Of a stretch of 32,015 nucleotides of DNA, positions 1-8,888 are shown one piece after another. The notes under the pieces were generated by a model, which saw only the letters and a list, made by a program, of their open reading frames with translations, was not told the origin of the DNA and did not search any database. Source of the stretch: Candidatus Aenigmatarchaeota archaeon (GTDB taxonomy: Archaea > Aenigmatarchaeota > Aenigmatarchaeia > QMZP01); the NCBI GenBank assembly GCA_020343575.1, contig CP070801.1:998273-1030287 (forward strand), written 5' to 3'. Both the position numbers and the translations under genes were made by a program. Within the stretch, counting starts at the first letter, position 1; every line of letters begins with the position of its first letter.

Positions 1-3000
1 CTGATCTGTTGGATACGTTGCCGTAGCCTCCCCAGATTATTTTGAATGTAACTTCGTCTTGTTCTATGTCTATGACCTTGGAGATGCTGGTGTTGTAGTT
101 AGAGTTGTTGTCTGTTAGGTTGAACCTATAATAGGCTGAGTCGTTTATGTCGTTGCAGGTGAAGTTGATTAGAGTGAAGTTTACATAACTCCAGGTGGAG
201 CATTCAGTGCAGTTTTTGGTCTCTATGTTTGTCCACCCAGAGCCTGTGTCTATCTGTAGTGTTACGTTAACGTCGTCGAATTCGGCTGTAGAGTCTTTGA
301 CTTGGACTGAGAAGTTCCAGTTTTCACCCCAACCTGCCTGCACGCCGGATGATTTGTCTCTTGCTAGCATGTTCTTGTAAAGAGGTGGCCAGTTGACCTG
401 TATGTCAACTGTTAGGTTCTCGGTTATGTTGTATTGGTAGCAGGTATCGTCTGTATCGACCTTTGCATACCAGGTTTTGTTGCCTCCAGAAAAATCCAAG
501 CTTACATAGAAGGAAACGTTAGCATATCCTGTTTCGTTGGTGTAGGACTGGTTTACAAACTGCATCCCTCCTGAGCTGTTTTCTACATAGAACTTGACTA
601 ATGGATATTCTCCTGTTGAGAAGTTCTTTGTTGTGTTATCTAAATCATAAACTCTTACTACGAAAATGGCTGGTGTTGTTGGAGTTGCTATAGAGTTGTT
701 TCCTGATATGTAGGTGACGTTGGTGTCTGCCTTCTGTAGCTCGAAGGTATCATCTTGTCCATAATATTGAGGGAAACTATCGGTGTAAATAAGGTTTCCT
801 TCAGTATCGTTTGCCCTGAACCTGAACTTCATCCAGTTTCCTGCATAACCAGAGCATGAGTATAATTTACTGAAGTTTAATGTTGTGTATCCCAGTCCAT
901 TGTCACTACAATTAGTGCAGTTCTGCCATTCAACATCATACCATGATTGCCCAAGTATTTGCTCTTGAAGTGTTACATTAACTACGTCTCCTAGATTGTC
1001 TGCAACCCTTATTGAGAAGTTATGCAAGATGTTCCAGGCGTCTTGTCTGGGAGTGACGTTGGCCTCTGTCATACTTGGGCTAGTTGTTAGGTAGAATATG
1101 TTTTCTGCTATCGTGGTGTTTTCATAATAATTTGTGTAGTTCGACCACATGGTTACGTTGTAGTAACCTGCAGAAGTTGTCTGGTCTGGATTCCAGTTAC
1201 ATTTGTAGACGTTTGCACCAAGCGTTTCTACAGGTGTGCAGTTTGTAACGTAACCTGTTGTTGACAGATTATAATTTATCTCGGTTGTTGTATTCAGAGT
1301 TATAGGCTCTTCACAGTAGTTCTCAACAGCCCCCTGTATCAAAATCGTGTCTGCTGCAGTATAATTCTCTGAGCCGTCTGGTAGGTCTATAGTATTGGAT
1401 AGTGTACCAATAACGCTGAAGTTCCAGGTATCCGATTGTTCATCCTGACACAAATCCGGATCTTGTGTAGTTGTTATTATCGTATACCAGTCATGGTCTC
1501 CCACCTCATATTCTTCATCCTCTAGAGGTGTTGATAGGTTATCACATGTTGGGAAGAAGCTGTAATTTACTTCGCCTGAAGCGTTTGTAGTAAGCACGCG
1601 ACCAGAGTCCCATGTTGCACCCGCGCCAGAACCGACTTTGGTTATGTAAAGAGTAACGTTATGTCCTGCACCAACTACTGTTCCATTACCATATTTAACA
1701 CGAACCCTCATTGTAAGGTTGCCAGCAGTTGTGCTTCTGTTAGTAATTGTGTTGTTTCCAGAAATCACATCGAAGGTGTAGTTAAGATTAGGGTCACAGG
1801 GAGCGGATAGTGTTATTGTGAGTTCTGTCTTTCTGTCCAAATCCACTGGTTGTGAAGTTGTTGTGTAAACGGTTTTTGAAACAGTTATGGTAAACGGTGA
1901 GTATGTTCTATTACCTGTGTAATTGTACTGTGTGTGAGTAACCTCTTGTCTAGGTATGGTTCCGCTTGAGGATGTGTTTATCTCGAAAATAGTATTTGAA
2001 TATGTATCATTTAGCTGTACTGTTGCATTCTCTATCGGGTCTCCACTTGCATTCTGGACCCTTACATTGATTGTGTATTTCCTGAAGAAGGTTCCGTTGT
2101 CAGAGAACCATGTGAAGTTCCATACATCTGAAATTATATTTATTGTTGTTCCGTTATAGGATGTTGCAGAAAACCCATAACCGTCTTCAGTATTTATCTT
2201 CTTTTCTGTTTCTGTATTGTTTATGGCTGATCCGTTGAGTATTAGGTAAACGTAAGATGTGTAAGTAGCACAATCATCGGTTGTTGTTAAGACATCTGTC
2301 AGGTATTCTTCTCCTTTAGTATAGTTTACCTGAAGGGCTTGCATATAGTCGTATACCTGGCTGGTGTTTTTATCCTCTGAAATTGTTATGTTTCCGCTAT
2401 AGAAGTACACGGGAGTGACGTTGGTTGTCTCATAACCATCTACAAAGAAAATCGTTCCGTTGTCATAATTTATTGTGTAGTCGCTCTTTGAGACAACAGA
2501 CATTGGGACCAGCCTTACTGCGCTAATTCCTTCTATGTTCAATATCTGGAAGTGCTCTGACTGTGTTATTGGAACTCCTGAAAGCTGTATCTCGTCATCA
2601 GCTCCCACATCACCGGAATCAGTCCAGTCCTCAAACTCATACTGGGTTGGTGTATTATAGGTTATTCCGGTCTGGCCAGCAGCATTTGATTCGTTCAAAA
2701 CAGTGCAGGGATTGTTATAAAGAACAGCGGATGTTGTAATCGGGTTTGACATTGATATAGATGTTTTTATATATTTGTAACCGTATTTTCGATAGTATAA
2801 CTCGTGTGGAGTATAATCTGCTTTGTCCTGGTTGGCCTCAACAGCACTAAGTACATGAATCTTCTTGAAATCCAGAGTCTGCTCATCTATGGTTCCGTTT
2901 GCATAAGTTGATTTATTGAAAACTATCCTTCCCTGAAGGATTCTTGCAGCTGCTGTCAGGTCTTCAAGGTAATCATCTGTGGCGTTTTTGAAATCTATGT

Positions 3001-5728
3001 TAAGTGTACTCTTCCTTATAATGTAGCTATAGTCATTACTTGCATTCGCACTACCTGAACCACAGCTGCTGTAGTCTATCTTGCTCTCATTGATTTCAGA
3101 ATTTATCGCGATCAGGTAGTGGTATCCACCCATTCTTATATCATCAACGTTATTTATACCCTCATAACCCTTGACTGAGCCGGCAGCATAACATATTCTT
3201 ATTCCTGCTCTTGCGTCTTGGAAACGTATCACCTCGAGGGGCTCATCAGGCTCACCGCTCATCTCCATGGCGTATCTTGCGTTATATGATGCAAGGTCGT
3301 ACAAAGTAGTGTTTGCTGGGACATATAATATTATCGAATTGCTTTCATCACCAGTTTTTGGTACACTGGTTTGCATAGTGAATCTGTTTATATCAATATG
3401 TTGGGTTCCCAGACCAGCACATGAGCCGGTTATACCAGTGCTTGGAGAGCCAGCATCTATGTTGTTTCTTTGGTTGTTAACCCTGAAACTGATGTAATTG
3501 CTGGCGTAGAAGTAACCCTTTCCCCCAGCTGTTCCGTTATCCGAGCAGTTACCATACAAAAAGTCCCTGAAACACATGGCTGACTGGTCACATATCTGGG
3601 AAGTTACATATGTCTGGGTGGTGGAACCCTGTTGAGGGCCAGAAGGTGTTAAGTTACCAAACCTGGCGTTTCCTCCTTCAGAAACTCGCATGGAAGGAGT
3701 CATGTCGCTGGGTCCTCCTATGTTGATGACCTCGTTCTCTGTGACCCACCATGTATCATTATTTGTCTGAGTTGCTATCTGGAAAAGAACAAGAAACATC
3801 CACACATTCGTGTCTTCTGGATTGTAAAGGTCAGCAGACGGTGTTTGAGCGCATCTGCCACCTATTGTATCACAAATGTCCTGCATTGTGCATGGTGCTG
3901 CTTTCGTGCAACATGCTCCTGAGTCAGTGGCGTTTGCATCCACGCGTATGTAAGCGTTGTTGGACCATGTTATGCAGCCGGATTTATCACTGTTGTGAGC
4001 TATAGTCTCTTCGCCTCTGAAAGAAAACAAAAGTGTGTGGTAGTCCTGGACCTTTACGTTGTTTATAATCCTTGCCTCCTCCCCGCATCTCCATGACCGA
4101 ACGTATATACTTGTTCCCTGAAGCTCTGTGTCAATTCTCTGTTCACCACAGTACAGTCCAAAAAACTCCAGGTCCTGTACAGAGTTCTCATCATAATCTA
4201 TCTGAAGGTCATCTGTTCCTCTTGTAAGGAACCTGACAGTCCAGTTCTCGCCTTCAAACGGAAGCTCGTTCTGGTTTATTATGAGAAGATTTGTTATGCT
4301 CACAGAATCCCCTTCCTTTGTCACGAATTCGTTCTTTGCAAAATTCTCTATCCTAGAACCATCAGGATGGGTGAAATTGGTTTTGTTGAAGTTGGTTCTT
4401 CTTGATATTTCGAATCTGTTTGCCTCGAATGAGGCCCCATCCTCAACTATGAAGTTGTTTTCTGCAACGTCCTCGAGGACCTTGAATGTTGCGTCGTAAA
4501 GCTTTACCTTGCCGCCATTTTCAACATAAAACGCTGAGTTACTTTTGCCTTCCTGTCCTGGAGGAATCTTTGAGAATATCTGTCCACCATGCCTTACAAC
4601 ACCATCAGTGAAGTCACCTAACTGGAATGAACCCTTATCACTAACCTTCCACGGCTTCCTTATGTCAAGGTGCTGCAAGGTGGAGACCATGTATGTCTCA
4701 GTAGTGCCATCTCCTATAACTATGTTTGCCATTGTAACGAAATAGTTGTTGAACCTCTCAACTCTTCCCCATCCATTTATTGCATCTTCGTTGTATATAT
4801 CCGCTATGCTGCAGGGATTCTGCTCAGTGCACATGCTGCCTATGGCAACTACGTAAATTGTATCAGTTGTAGGATCATAGGTTATTGGTGAATTGACCTG
4901 ACTGGCCTGGTTTTGGGAGAATGTCTGAATTCCACTTGCAAACTGCGAATTTCTCACAATTGTATCGATTATGTAGTTCGTTTTTCCGTATTCTGAAAAC
5001 GCTGTCATGAATGTCTGATACCCTCCTCGCGGAAGCCTGAATGAAACCTCGAACTCGCCTGTTGATTGGACAATATTCCTGTAAACTTCCTCACTATAAG
5101 CGTCAATTACAACTATTGAAACATTGTAATCAATTCCTGTTGGATATACATTACCAGTTATGGTCACCATGCCGTTATTGTCTATCTGCTGGTCAGCATG
5201 CATTACCATCTCAGTAATTTCTATATCTTCTGATGGTTTGATGGTGACTATGTGTTCTGAAGATGATGGGTTTATGTAACTGGTTCCATGAAACATGGTT
5301 CTAAGAGCACTCTCGCCAACCTCTTCCCCTGATATGTCGTATTCGAAGATTGCGATTCCCTGGTAGTCAGTCAAACTTGATCCCATCAAGAAATCATTTA
5401 GGTAGAACTCCACTACCCTGTTCTCAAGGAAGGTTCCGTTGTCCATGCTTAGGGTGGTCAGCATGGAGACTGTCTCGTTTTTATACAAAACTTGTTTGTC
5501 CACGCCCACAACTATCTGTGAGTTTGCATATATCTCAATGGCTTTTGATATCTCTATTGTCTGTTGTGTTGATTCATTTGTTATGTTTTCAAATGAAGCG
5601 GGGTCAAATATCAGGTTACCTGTGAAGTTGGTCATATTGGTTGCATTCTGCGCAATCACAGCCCCAGATATCAAGACTATAAACAGTGCAGCAACAAGTA
5701 TCTCTGACTGACCAAGTGTGGACTTCAT
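1..5728 (-). CDS. giant secreted/surface protein, C-terminus beyond window
   Basis: One open frame runs from an ATG at 5728 to the left edge without a stop, at least 1909 residues; translations checked at both ends and at interior points are in the same frame. Residues about 5-27 (LGQSEILVAALFIVLISG) form a hydrophobic leader with a GQ just before it, like archaeal class III (pilin-type) signals. The rest is Asn/Thr/Ser-rich with many N-x-T/S sequons and looks like beta-sandwich and possible beta-helix repeats. Two related Cys segments (CTEQNPCS near residue 305, CTKAAPCT near 612) and two late Ig-like repeats with an NCTxC motif (near 1600 and 1840) show internal duplication. It lies 19 nt downstream of the sequon-rich protein gene, probably in one operon. 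A GTG at 5755 with GGTGAG upstream is an alternative start that adds nine residues (MNRKFPPRR); the GGAG before the ATG is too close to act as a ribosome site. No family was recognised; adhesin or S-layer-like is inference. Confidence 0.8.
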   Translation of the reverse strand, partial: MKSTLGQSEILVAALFIVLISGAVIAQNATNMTNFTGNLIFDPASFENITNESTQQTIEISKAIEIYANSQIVVGVDKQVLYKNETVSMLTTLSMDNGTFLENRVVEFYLNDFLMGSSLTDYQGIAIFEYDISGEEVGESALRTMFHGTSYINPSSSEHIVTIKPSEDIEITEMVMHADQQIDNNGMVTITGNVYPTGIDYNVSIVVIDAYSEEVYRNIVQSTGEFEVSFRLPRGGYQTFMTAFSEYGKTNYIIDTIVRNSQFASGIQTFSQNQASQVNSPITYDPTTDTIYVVAIGSMCTEQNPCSIADIYNEDAINGWGRVERFNNYFVTMANIVIGDGTTETYMVSTLQHLDIRKPWKVSDKGSFQLGDFTDGVVRHGGQIFSKIPPGQEGKSNSAFYVENGGKVKLYDATFKVLEDVAENNFIVEDGASFEANRFEISRRTNFNKTNFTHPDGSRIENFAKNEFVTKEGDSVSITNLLIINQNELPFEGENWTVRFLTRGTDDLQIDYDENSVQDLEFFGLYCGEQRIDTELQGTSIYVRSWRCGEEARIINNVKVQDYHTLLFSFRGEETIAHNSDKSGCITWSNNAYIRVDANATDSGACCTKAAPCTMQDICDTIGGRCAQTPSADLYNPEDTNVWMFLVLFQIATQTNNDTWWVTENEVINIGGPSDMTPSMRVSEGGNARFGNLTPSGPQQGSTTQTYVTSQICDQSAMCFRDFLYGNCSDNGTAGGKGYFYASNYISFRVNNQRNNIDAGSPSTGITGSCAGLGTQHIDINRFTMQTSVPKTGDESNSIILYVPANTTLYDLASYNARYAMEMSGEPDEPLEVIRFQDARAGIRICYAAGSVKGYEGINNVDDIRMGGYHYLIAINSEINESKIDYSSCGSGSANASNDYSYIIRKSTLNIDFKNATDDYLEDLTAAARILQGRIVFNKSTYANGTIDEQTLDFKKIHVLSAVEANQDKADYTPHELYYRKYGYKYIKTSISMSNPITTSAVLYNNPCTVLNESNAAGQTGITYNTPTQYEFEDWTDSGDVGADDEIQLSGVPITQSEHFQILNIEGISAVRLVPMSVVSKSDYTINYDNGTIFFVDGYETTNVTPVYFYSGNITISEDKNTSQVYDYMQALQVNYTKGEEYLTDVLTTTDDCATYTSYVYLILNGSAINNTETEKKINTEDGYGFSATSYNGTTINIISDVWNFTWFSDNGTFFRKYTINVRVQNASGDPIENATVQLNDTYSNTIFEINTSSSGTIPRQEVTHTQYNYTGNRTYSPFTITVSKTVYTTTSQPVDLDRKTELTITLSAPCDPNLNYTFDVISGNNTITNRSTTAGNLTMRVRVKYGNGTVVGAGHNVTLYITKVGSGAGATWDSGRVLTTNASGEVNYSFFPTCDNLSTPLEDEEYEVGDHDWYTIITTTQDPDLCQDEQSDTWNFSVIGTLSNTIDLPDGSENYTAADTILIQGAVENYCEEPITLNTTTEINYNLSTTGYVTNCTPVETLGANVYKCNWNPDQTTSAGYYNVTMWSNYTNYYENTTIAENIFYLTTSPSMTEANVTPRQDAWNILHNFSIRVADNLGDVVNVTLQEQILGQSWYDVEWQNCTNCSDNGLGYTTLNFSKLYSCSGYAGNWMKFRFRANDTEGNLIYTDSFPQYYGQDDTFELQKADTNVTYISGNNSIATPTTPAIFVVRVYDLDNTTKNFSTGEYPLVKFYVENSSGGMQFVNQSYTNETGYANVSFYVSLDFSGGNKTWYAKVDTDDTCYQYNITENLTVDIQVNWPPLYKNMLARDKSSGVQAGWGENWNFSVQVKDSTAEFDDVNVTLQIDTGSGWTNIETKNCTECSTWSYVNFTLINFTCNDINDSAYYRFNLTDNNSNYNTSISKVIDIEQDEVTFKIIWGGYGNVSNRS

Positions 5729-5747
5729 TCTCCTTGGAGGGAATTTC

Positions 5748-6605
5748 CTATTCACTGTAGCTCACCCTAACCCTGATATCATTCAAGCCCAAATTGGAGG
5801 AAAGGGAGACGGTAGCTGTTAAGTTGTTCCAGCAGGAGGTTTTAGGAGCAACTTCTTGACAATTAACGCTACCGCTCCCTGATAATATGACAAAACCATC
5901 TGGCAGAATCCATTCTATACTAACATCCATTGCTGAGGCAGAGCCAATGTTCTTTGCGTAAGCACTCATTTCAAAAGTATACCCTCTTGTTATTTTTTCA
6001 GGAGATATTATACCAACGTCAAGAATCGGAATAAATTCGAGTGTTTCATTTGGGATTGTTTCATTTATCGTTTCATTCAGGGTTTCATTGATGGTCTCAT
6101 TAGTTTCTGGTATTACTGGCTCTGGTTCGATGGTTTCATTAGTTTCGGTCTCATTAGTCAAAGTCTGGTTTATTATTGTTTCATTAATTACAGTTTCGTT
6201 TACTGTCTGGTTCAATTCGTCAGGAATTGTTACGTTTTCCTCCATTCCCGTCTCATTAGTTTGGTTAGACGGAGTTTCAATTGTTTCATTTATTTCCTGT
6301 GTTGTATTTTCTGGCGGGGTTTCTTGTGTTTCATTATCTTCTATCGTGATATTTACATCTTCCTCAATCGTATCCGTTGCTGTATCATTCCCGGTATCCT
6401 CTGGTAAGGCAGTTTCATTTGTTGTCGGGATTTCATCTATGATATCTCCAGTGAAGGTTGAATTGATAGTCGAGTTCTGAGCGATAATTACGGTTGTGGG
6501 TATGAGGAGTAGGAACAGAAATATTGCAAGGATCTGGACCTGTCCCAACTCCATTCTACCTTTGACTAAGGCTTCTCTTTCAGAAAGTAGCTTTTTACTA
6601 TTCAT
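5748..6605 (-). CDS. membrane-anchored, sequon-rich (NET-repeat) surface protein
   Basis: After a charged N-terminus comes LGQVQILAIFLFLLLI, a hydrophobic leader with the same LGQ feature as the downstream giant protein. About 150 residues of Asn/Glu/Thr-rich low complexity follow, with some 22 N-x-T/S sequons, many in the pattern NET-I/L-NET. The last ~90 residues look like a CARDB/DUF11-type beta-sandwich (PILDVGIISPEKITRG, two Cys). The layout suggests an N-glycosylated stalk carrying a small outer domain. The ATG at 6605 is preferred over one at 6632 because the TATA box at 6641-6652 puts transcription start near 6620, downstream of the 6632 codon. The giant surface protein follows 19 nt later. 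Function is unknown; partner or anchor of the giant protein is inference. Confidence 0.75.
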   Translation of the reverse strand: MNSKKLLSEREALVKGRMELGQVQILAIFLFLLLIPTTVIIAQNSTINSTFTGDIIDEIPTTNETALPEDTGNDTATDTIEEDVNITIEDNETQETPPENTTQEINETIETPSNQTNETGMEENVTIPDELNQTVNETVINETIINQTLTNETETNETIEPEPVIPETNETINETLNETINETIPNETLEFIPILDVGIISPEKITRGYTFEMSAYAKNIGSASAMDVSIEWILPDGFVILSGSGSVNCQEVAPKTSCWNNLTATVSLSSNLGLNDIRVRVSYSE

Positions 6606-6640
6606 AGGGTATACCCACAATATAGTCTCCATGCGTCGAT

Positions 6641-6652
6641 GTATATAATATA
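6641..6652 (-). promoter_or_regulatory. TATA box for the sequon-rich protein operon
   Basis: On the minus strand the AT-only run TATATTATATAC lies about 40 nt upstream of the ATG at 6605 and only about 14 nt from the ATG at 6632. With archaeal spacing of about 26 nt to the transcription start, it supports the 6605 start. It sits back to back with the promoter of the divergent regulator gene. Confidence 0.5.
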
Positions 6653-6676
6653 GTTGGATAGCTAACCAATCGAAAC

Positions 6677-6697
6677 CTTTAAATTGTCGACCGACAA
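6677..6697 (+). promoter_or_regulatory. TATA box plus palindromic operator candidate
   Basis: CTTTAAATT (6677-6685) is centred about 26 nt before the ATG at 6707, which implies a leaderless transcript. Directly after it is a perfect inverted repeat, TTGTCG-AC-CGACAA (6684-6697), lying between the TATA box and the start. A repressor bound here would block transcription. The winged-helix protein encoded by the gene is the obvious candidate, as autoregulation, but this is inference. Confidence 0.5.
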
Positions 6698-6706
6698 ATC
6701 TATAGT

Positions 6707-7174
6707 ATGGTTAGTTTTCGTAGAGGGGCGGACAAGAAGAAAAAGGAGATGTTAGATTCTTTACTTATTCTCAAAAATAAACTACAAAAGGAACGTGTTA
6801 AGGTTCAAAAGGGAGAGGGGGTAAAAACTCCTTGGGTCGAGCAGAAGATGGAAGATATCCTTTTCAGGCTTAGAGAGATGGAAAAGAAAATAGAGGATGT
6901 AAAACGGGATAGAATTCATGATTTTTTGGAATACGAAAAACTTGCAACTAGAAGTCAACAAGTTGATGGAGAAAGCGTAAGAACCTTAAAAGTTAAAGGT
7001 ATGATAAAATCGCTATTGGGAGAACATAAAAGACTTACTACCCCACAAGTGAGTAAGTTAATCAATTTATCTAGGACGAGATGTAGTGAATATCTGAAGG
7101 ATATGGAGAGGAAGGGGGTTGTCAAGGGAACGACAATCCGACGCCAGAAGTTCTATGAGCTGGTTAAGAAGTGA
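6707..7174 (+). CDS. winged-helix transcriptional regulator with N-terminal coiled coil
   Basis: A 155-residue basic protein. Residues 1-80 are highly charged and helical (KKKKEMLDSLL, REMEKKIEDVKRD), probably a coiled-coil dimerisation part. Residues about 90-155 fit an ArsR/MarR-like winged helix: a first helix (VKGMIKSLLGEH), a helix-turn-helix (TTPQVSKLINLSRTRCSEYL), then DMERKGVVKGTTIRRQKFYELV as recognition helix end and wing. It is transcribed divergently from the surface-protein operon, and the intergenic region holds both promoters and a palindrome, so it may control itself and that operon. The target is not known from the sequence. Confidence 0.8.
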   Translation: MVSFRRGADKKKKEMLDSLLILKNKLQKERVKVQKGEGVKTPWVEQKMEDILFRLREMEKKIEDVKRDRIHDFLEYEKLATRSQQVDGESVRTLKVKGMIKSLLGEHKRLTTPQVSKLINLSRTRCSEYLKDMERKGVVKGTTIRRQKFYELVKK

Positions 7175-7226
7175 AACAATTCCCCTATTTAGGTATCATG
7201 CTAAACTGTCTATTTCCGTCGATAAG

Positions 7227-7235
7227 TTTTTATAT
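7227..7235 (+). promoter_or_regulatory. TATA box for the small secreted protein gene
   Basis: TTTTTATAT is centred about 26 nt upstream of the ATG at 7257, again a leaderless arrangement. No Shine-Dalgarno-like sequence precedes the start. Confidence 0.5.
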
Positions 7236-7256
7236 CAAATCTCTTAAATATTCACA

Positions 7257-7688
7257 ATGCTCAAGAAACTTGTTTTCGTTTTGATATTACTGGTGTTTGT
7301 TTTATCAGCAGCTAGCTACATGACCGGTTTCATCACAATCGAAAGTTCTGAGGGGATGAAAATAAGCATGTCCATTCTGACTGATACCGAAACCTATCAC
7401 TCTGGAGAATTTATGGAGGCAAGAGTTTCCACAGCCTGTGACAAAGATTTGGATTCTGTGATAGTCAAAATTTATGGGATTAAAGACAGGTTTGGAAAAT
7501 ATAATATTAATGAAGAAAAGATAGTTCAAATCAATTCACCTGGGAACGAGACTGTGTTTTTGGTCAGAATGCCGAGATGTTATGGGTGTGCTGGGATTTC
7601 ACCTGGGGAATATGAGGTAACAGCAGAACTGATTTACAATAATATAGTTGTTGGGAATACATCAAAAACCATAACACTTGTAAAGTGA
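7257..7688 (+). CDS. small secreted protein with single beta-sandwich domain
   Basis: 143 residues. It starts with a signal peptide or membrane anchor (MLKKLVFVLILLVFVLSAASY). The mature part, about 120 residues, has alternating beta-strand character and an ending typical of an Ig/CARDB-like fold (SPGEYEVTAELIYNN). Three cysteines include a close pair, RCYGCAG, near residue 105. The gene has its own TATA box and ends exactly where the convergent MinD gene ends, with the two stop codons abutting at 7688/7689. No specific family was recognised; role in the envelope is inference. Confidence 0.7.
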   Translation: MLKKLVFVLILLVFVLSAASYMTGFITIESSEGMKISMSILTDTETYHSGEFMEARVSTACDKDLDSVIVKIYGIKDRFGKYNINEEKIVQINSPGNETVFLVRMPRCYGCAGISPGEYEVTAELIYNNIVVGNTSKTITLVK

Positions 7689-8435
7689 TTATTTTCCAAA
7701 CCATCTTCTGAGTCTTGGGAACCGTGGCGAGAAATATTCCTGACCTATAAGGTTTGCAGCAATCTTTCTGAAGGCGAGTGAAGCTGGGGAGGATGGTCTG
7801 TATTTTATTACTGGTGTTTTTTCAAACAAACTTCTTTTCACGTTCTTATCTTCGGGTATCATGCCTATAATAGGAACATCACACATTCCCTCAATTTCCT
7901 TAGGTTTAAGTTCATACTTGTCCTTCATCCTGTTGAGAACGATTCCCATTGGCTCCTTTCCCATCTCCCTTGAAACCTTTATAATCTTCAAAGCGTCAGT
8001 GACAGCTGGTATCTCAGGATTTGTGAGAATCAATATCTCGTCAGACGCTTTCAGAACGAGCATGCTATCGTCCCTCAAGCCTGGGGGAGAATCTACCAAG
8101 ATCAATCCCCTCAGGTCATTGAGTAGGGATTTGAGCCTGTAGGGAGTTGGGACCTTAGTTAAGTAGTCAAGGGATATGGATGCAGGCACAAGCTTCAATC
8201 CTGAAGGGTGTGTATATATTGCGCTTGTTATTGGTATGCTCCCTTCCAAAACGTCCTGAAGGCCCATAGGGAACTGGTAAAAACCTAGTTGAAGACCAAG
8301 GTTCGAGGTTGAGAGGTCAACATCAACCACAACAACATCCTTTTCGAGCTCTATGAGGGACAGCCCAACGTTAGCTACAAATGTTGTTTTTCCCACTCCT
8401 CCCTTACCAGAAACAACACCTATGATTTTTTCCAT
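7689..8435 (-). CDS. minD: MinD/ParA-type P-loop ATPase
   Basis: 248 residues opening with MEKIIGVVSGKGGVGKTT, the deviant Walker A motif (KGGVGKT) of MinD/ParA ATPases. Also visible are the signature VVVDVDLSTSNLGLQLG, the Walker B region LILVDSPPGLRDDS, and a basic amphipathic end (RFPRLRRWFGK) resembling a MinD membrane-targeting sequence. MinD proteins are membrane-cycling ATPases used in positioning in cells; in archaea they are multi-copy and roles vary. A TATA-like run at 8453-8462 lies about 23 nt from the ATG. It follows the HMG-CoA operon on the same strand but seems to have its own promoter. A paralogue begins at 31732. MinE is not seen. Confidence 0.9.
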   Translation of the reverse strand: MEKIIGVVSGKGGVGKTTFVANVGLSLIELEKDVVVVDVDLSTSNLGLQLGFYQFPMGLQDVLEGSIPITSAIYTHPSGLKLVPASISLDYLTKVPTPYRLKSLLNDLRGLILVDSPPGLRDDSMLVLKASDEILILTNPEIPAVTDALKIIKVSREMGKEPMGIVLNRMKDKYELKPKEIEGMCDVPIIGMIPEDKNVKRSLFEKTPVIKYRPSSPASLAFRKIAANLIGQEYFSPRFPRLRRWFGK

Positions 8436-8452
8436 ACAGGAAAATTGTCTTT

Positions 8453-8462
8453 AAAATATAAA
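8453..8462 (-). promoter_or_regulatory. TATA box for minD
   Basis: On the minus strand TTTATATTTT is centred about 23 nt upstream of the minD ATG (8435). The start codon has no good ribosome site, consistent with a leaderless mRNA. Confidence 0.45.
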
Positions 8463-8474
8463 TGTTTGTGCTTT

Positions 8475-8879
8475 TTACTCGGACAACTCCCATTTAAGGC
8501 CATAGTTAATCAAACCTTCATTTCCGTCCTCATTTATCTTCCTGAAAACCGCCCTGACTGGCTTACCTGTCTCTACCTTGCTAAAATCCCCCACTATCTG
8601 TCCTGATAACCTTGCTCCCTCATCAAGCTCTATTATCGCTGCAGCATATGGGGCATATTTTTCAAAACCCTCTGGCGGAACCCTGATTACAGTGAAGGAC
8701 ACTATTTTTCCCTTACCACTAAACTGAAAATCATCCAAGTTTCCCCTTCTTCTGCAGTTAGGACAGAGACTCTTCTTTGGGAAAAACACCTTATCACACG
8801 TGTTGCATTTGGTTCCTATAAGGTTATACTTGGATTTTTTCAGCCTCCAGAACAATGGAACAGATGATTTGTATGGCAT
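8475..8879 (-). CDS. DUF35 zinc-ribbon/OB-fold protein, scaffold of thiolase-HMGCS complex
   Basis: 134 residues. The N-terminus has a helical hook (PLFWRLKKSKYNLIG), then a rubredoxin-like zinc ribbon with two CxxC pairs (CNTCDKVFFPKKSLCPNC) at about residues 26-42, and an OB fold (GKGKIVSFTVIRVPPEGFEKYAPY, ARLSGQIVGDF). This is the DUF35/OB_aCoA_assoc family. In archaea a DUF35 protein holds acetoacetyl-CoA thiolase and HMG-CoA synthase together so that acetoacetyl-CoA passes between active sites. Here it is the third gene of that operon, 9 nt after the thiolase stop, with GGAG six nt before its ATG. Length is normal. Confidence 0.93.
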   Translation of the reverse strand: MPYKSSVPLFWRLKKSKYNLIGTKCNTCDKVFFPKKSLCPNCRRRGNLDDFQFSGKGKIVSFTVIRVPPEGFEKYAPYAAAIIELDEGARLSGQIVGDFSKVETGKPVRAVFRKINEDGNEGLINYGLKWELSE

Positions 8880-8888
8880 ATGAATCTC

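Noticed and set aside
6088..6480. Long plus-strand open frame opposite the NET-repeat region.
   Set aside because: It is the complement of a low-complexity Asn/Thr/Glu coding repeat, giving a Val/Ser-rich nonsense chain; the minus frame has a leader, sequons and a folded end.
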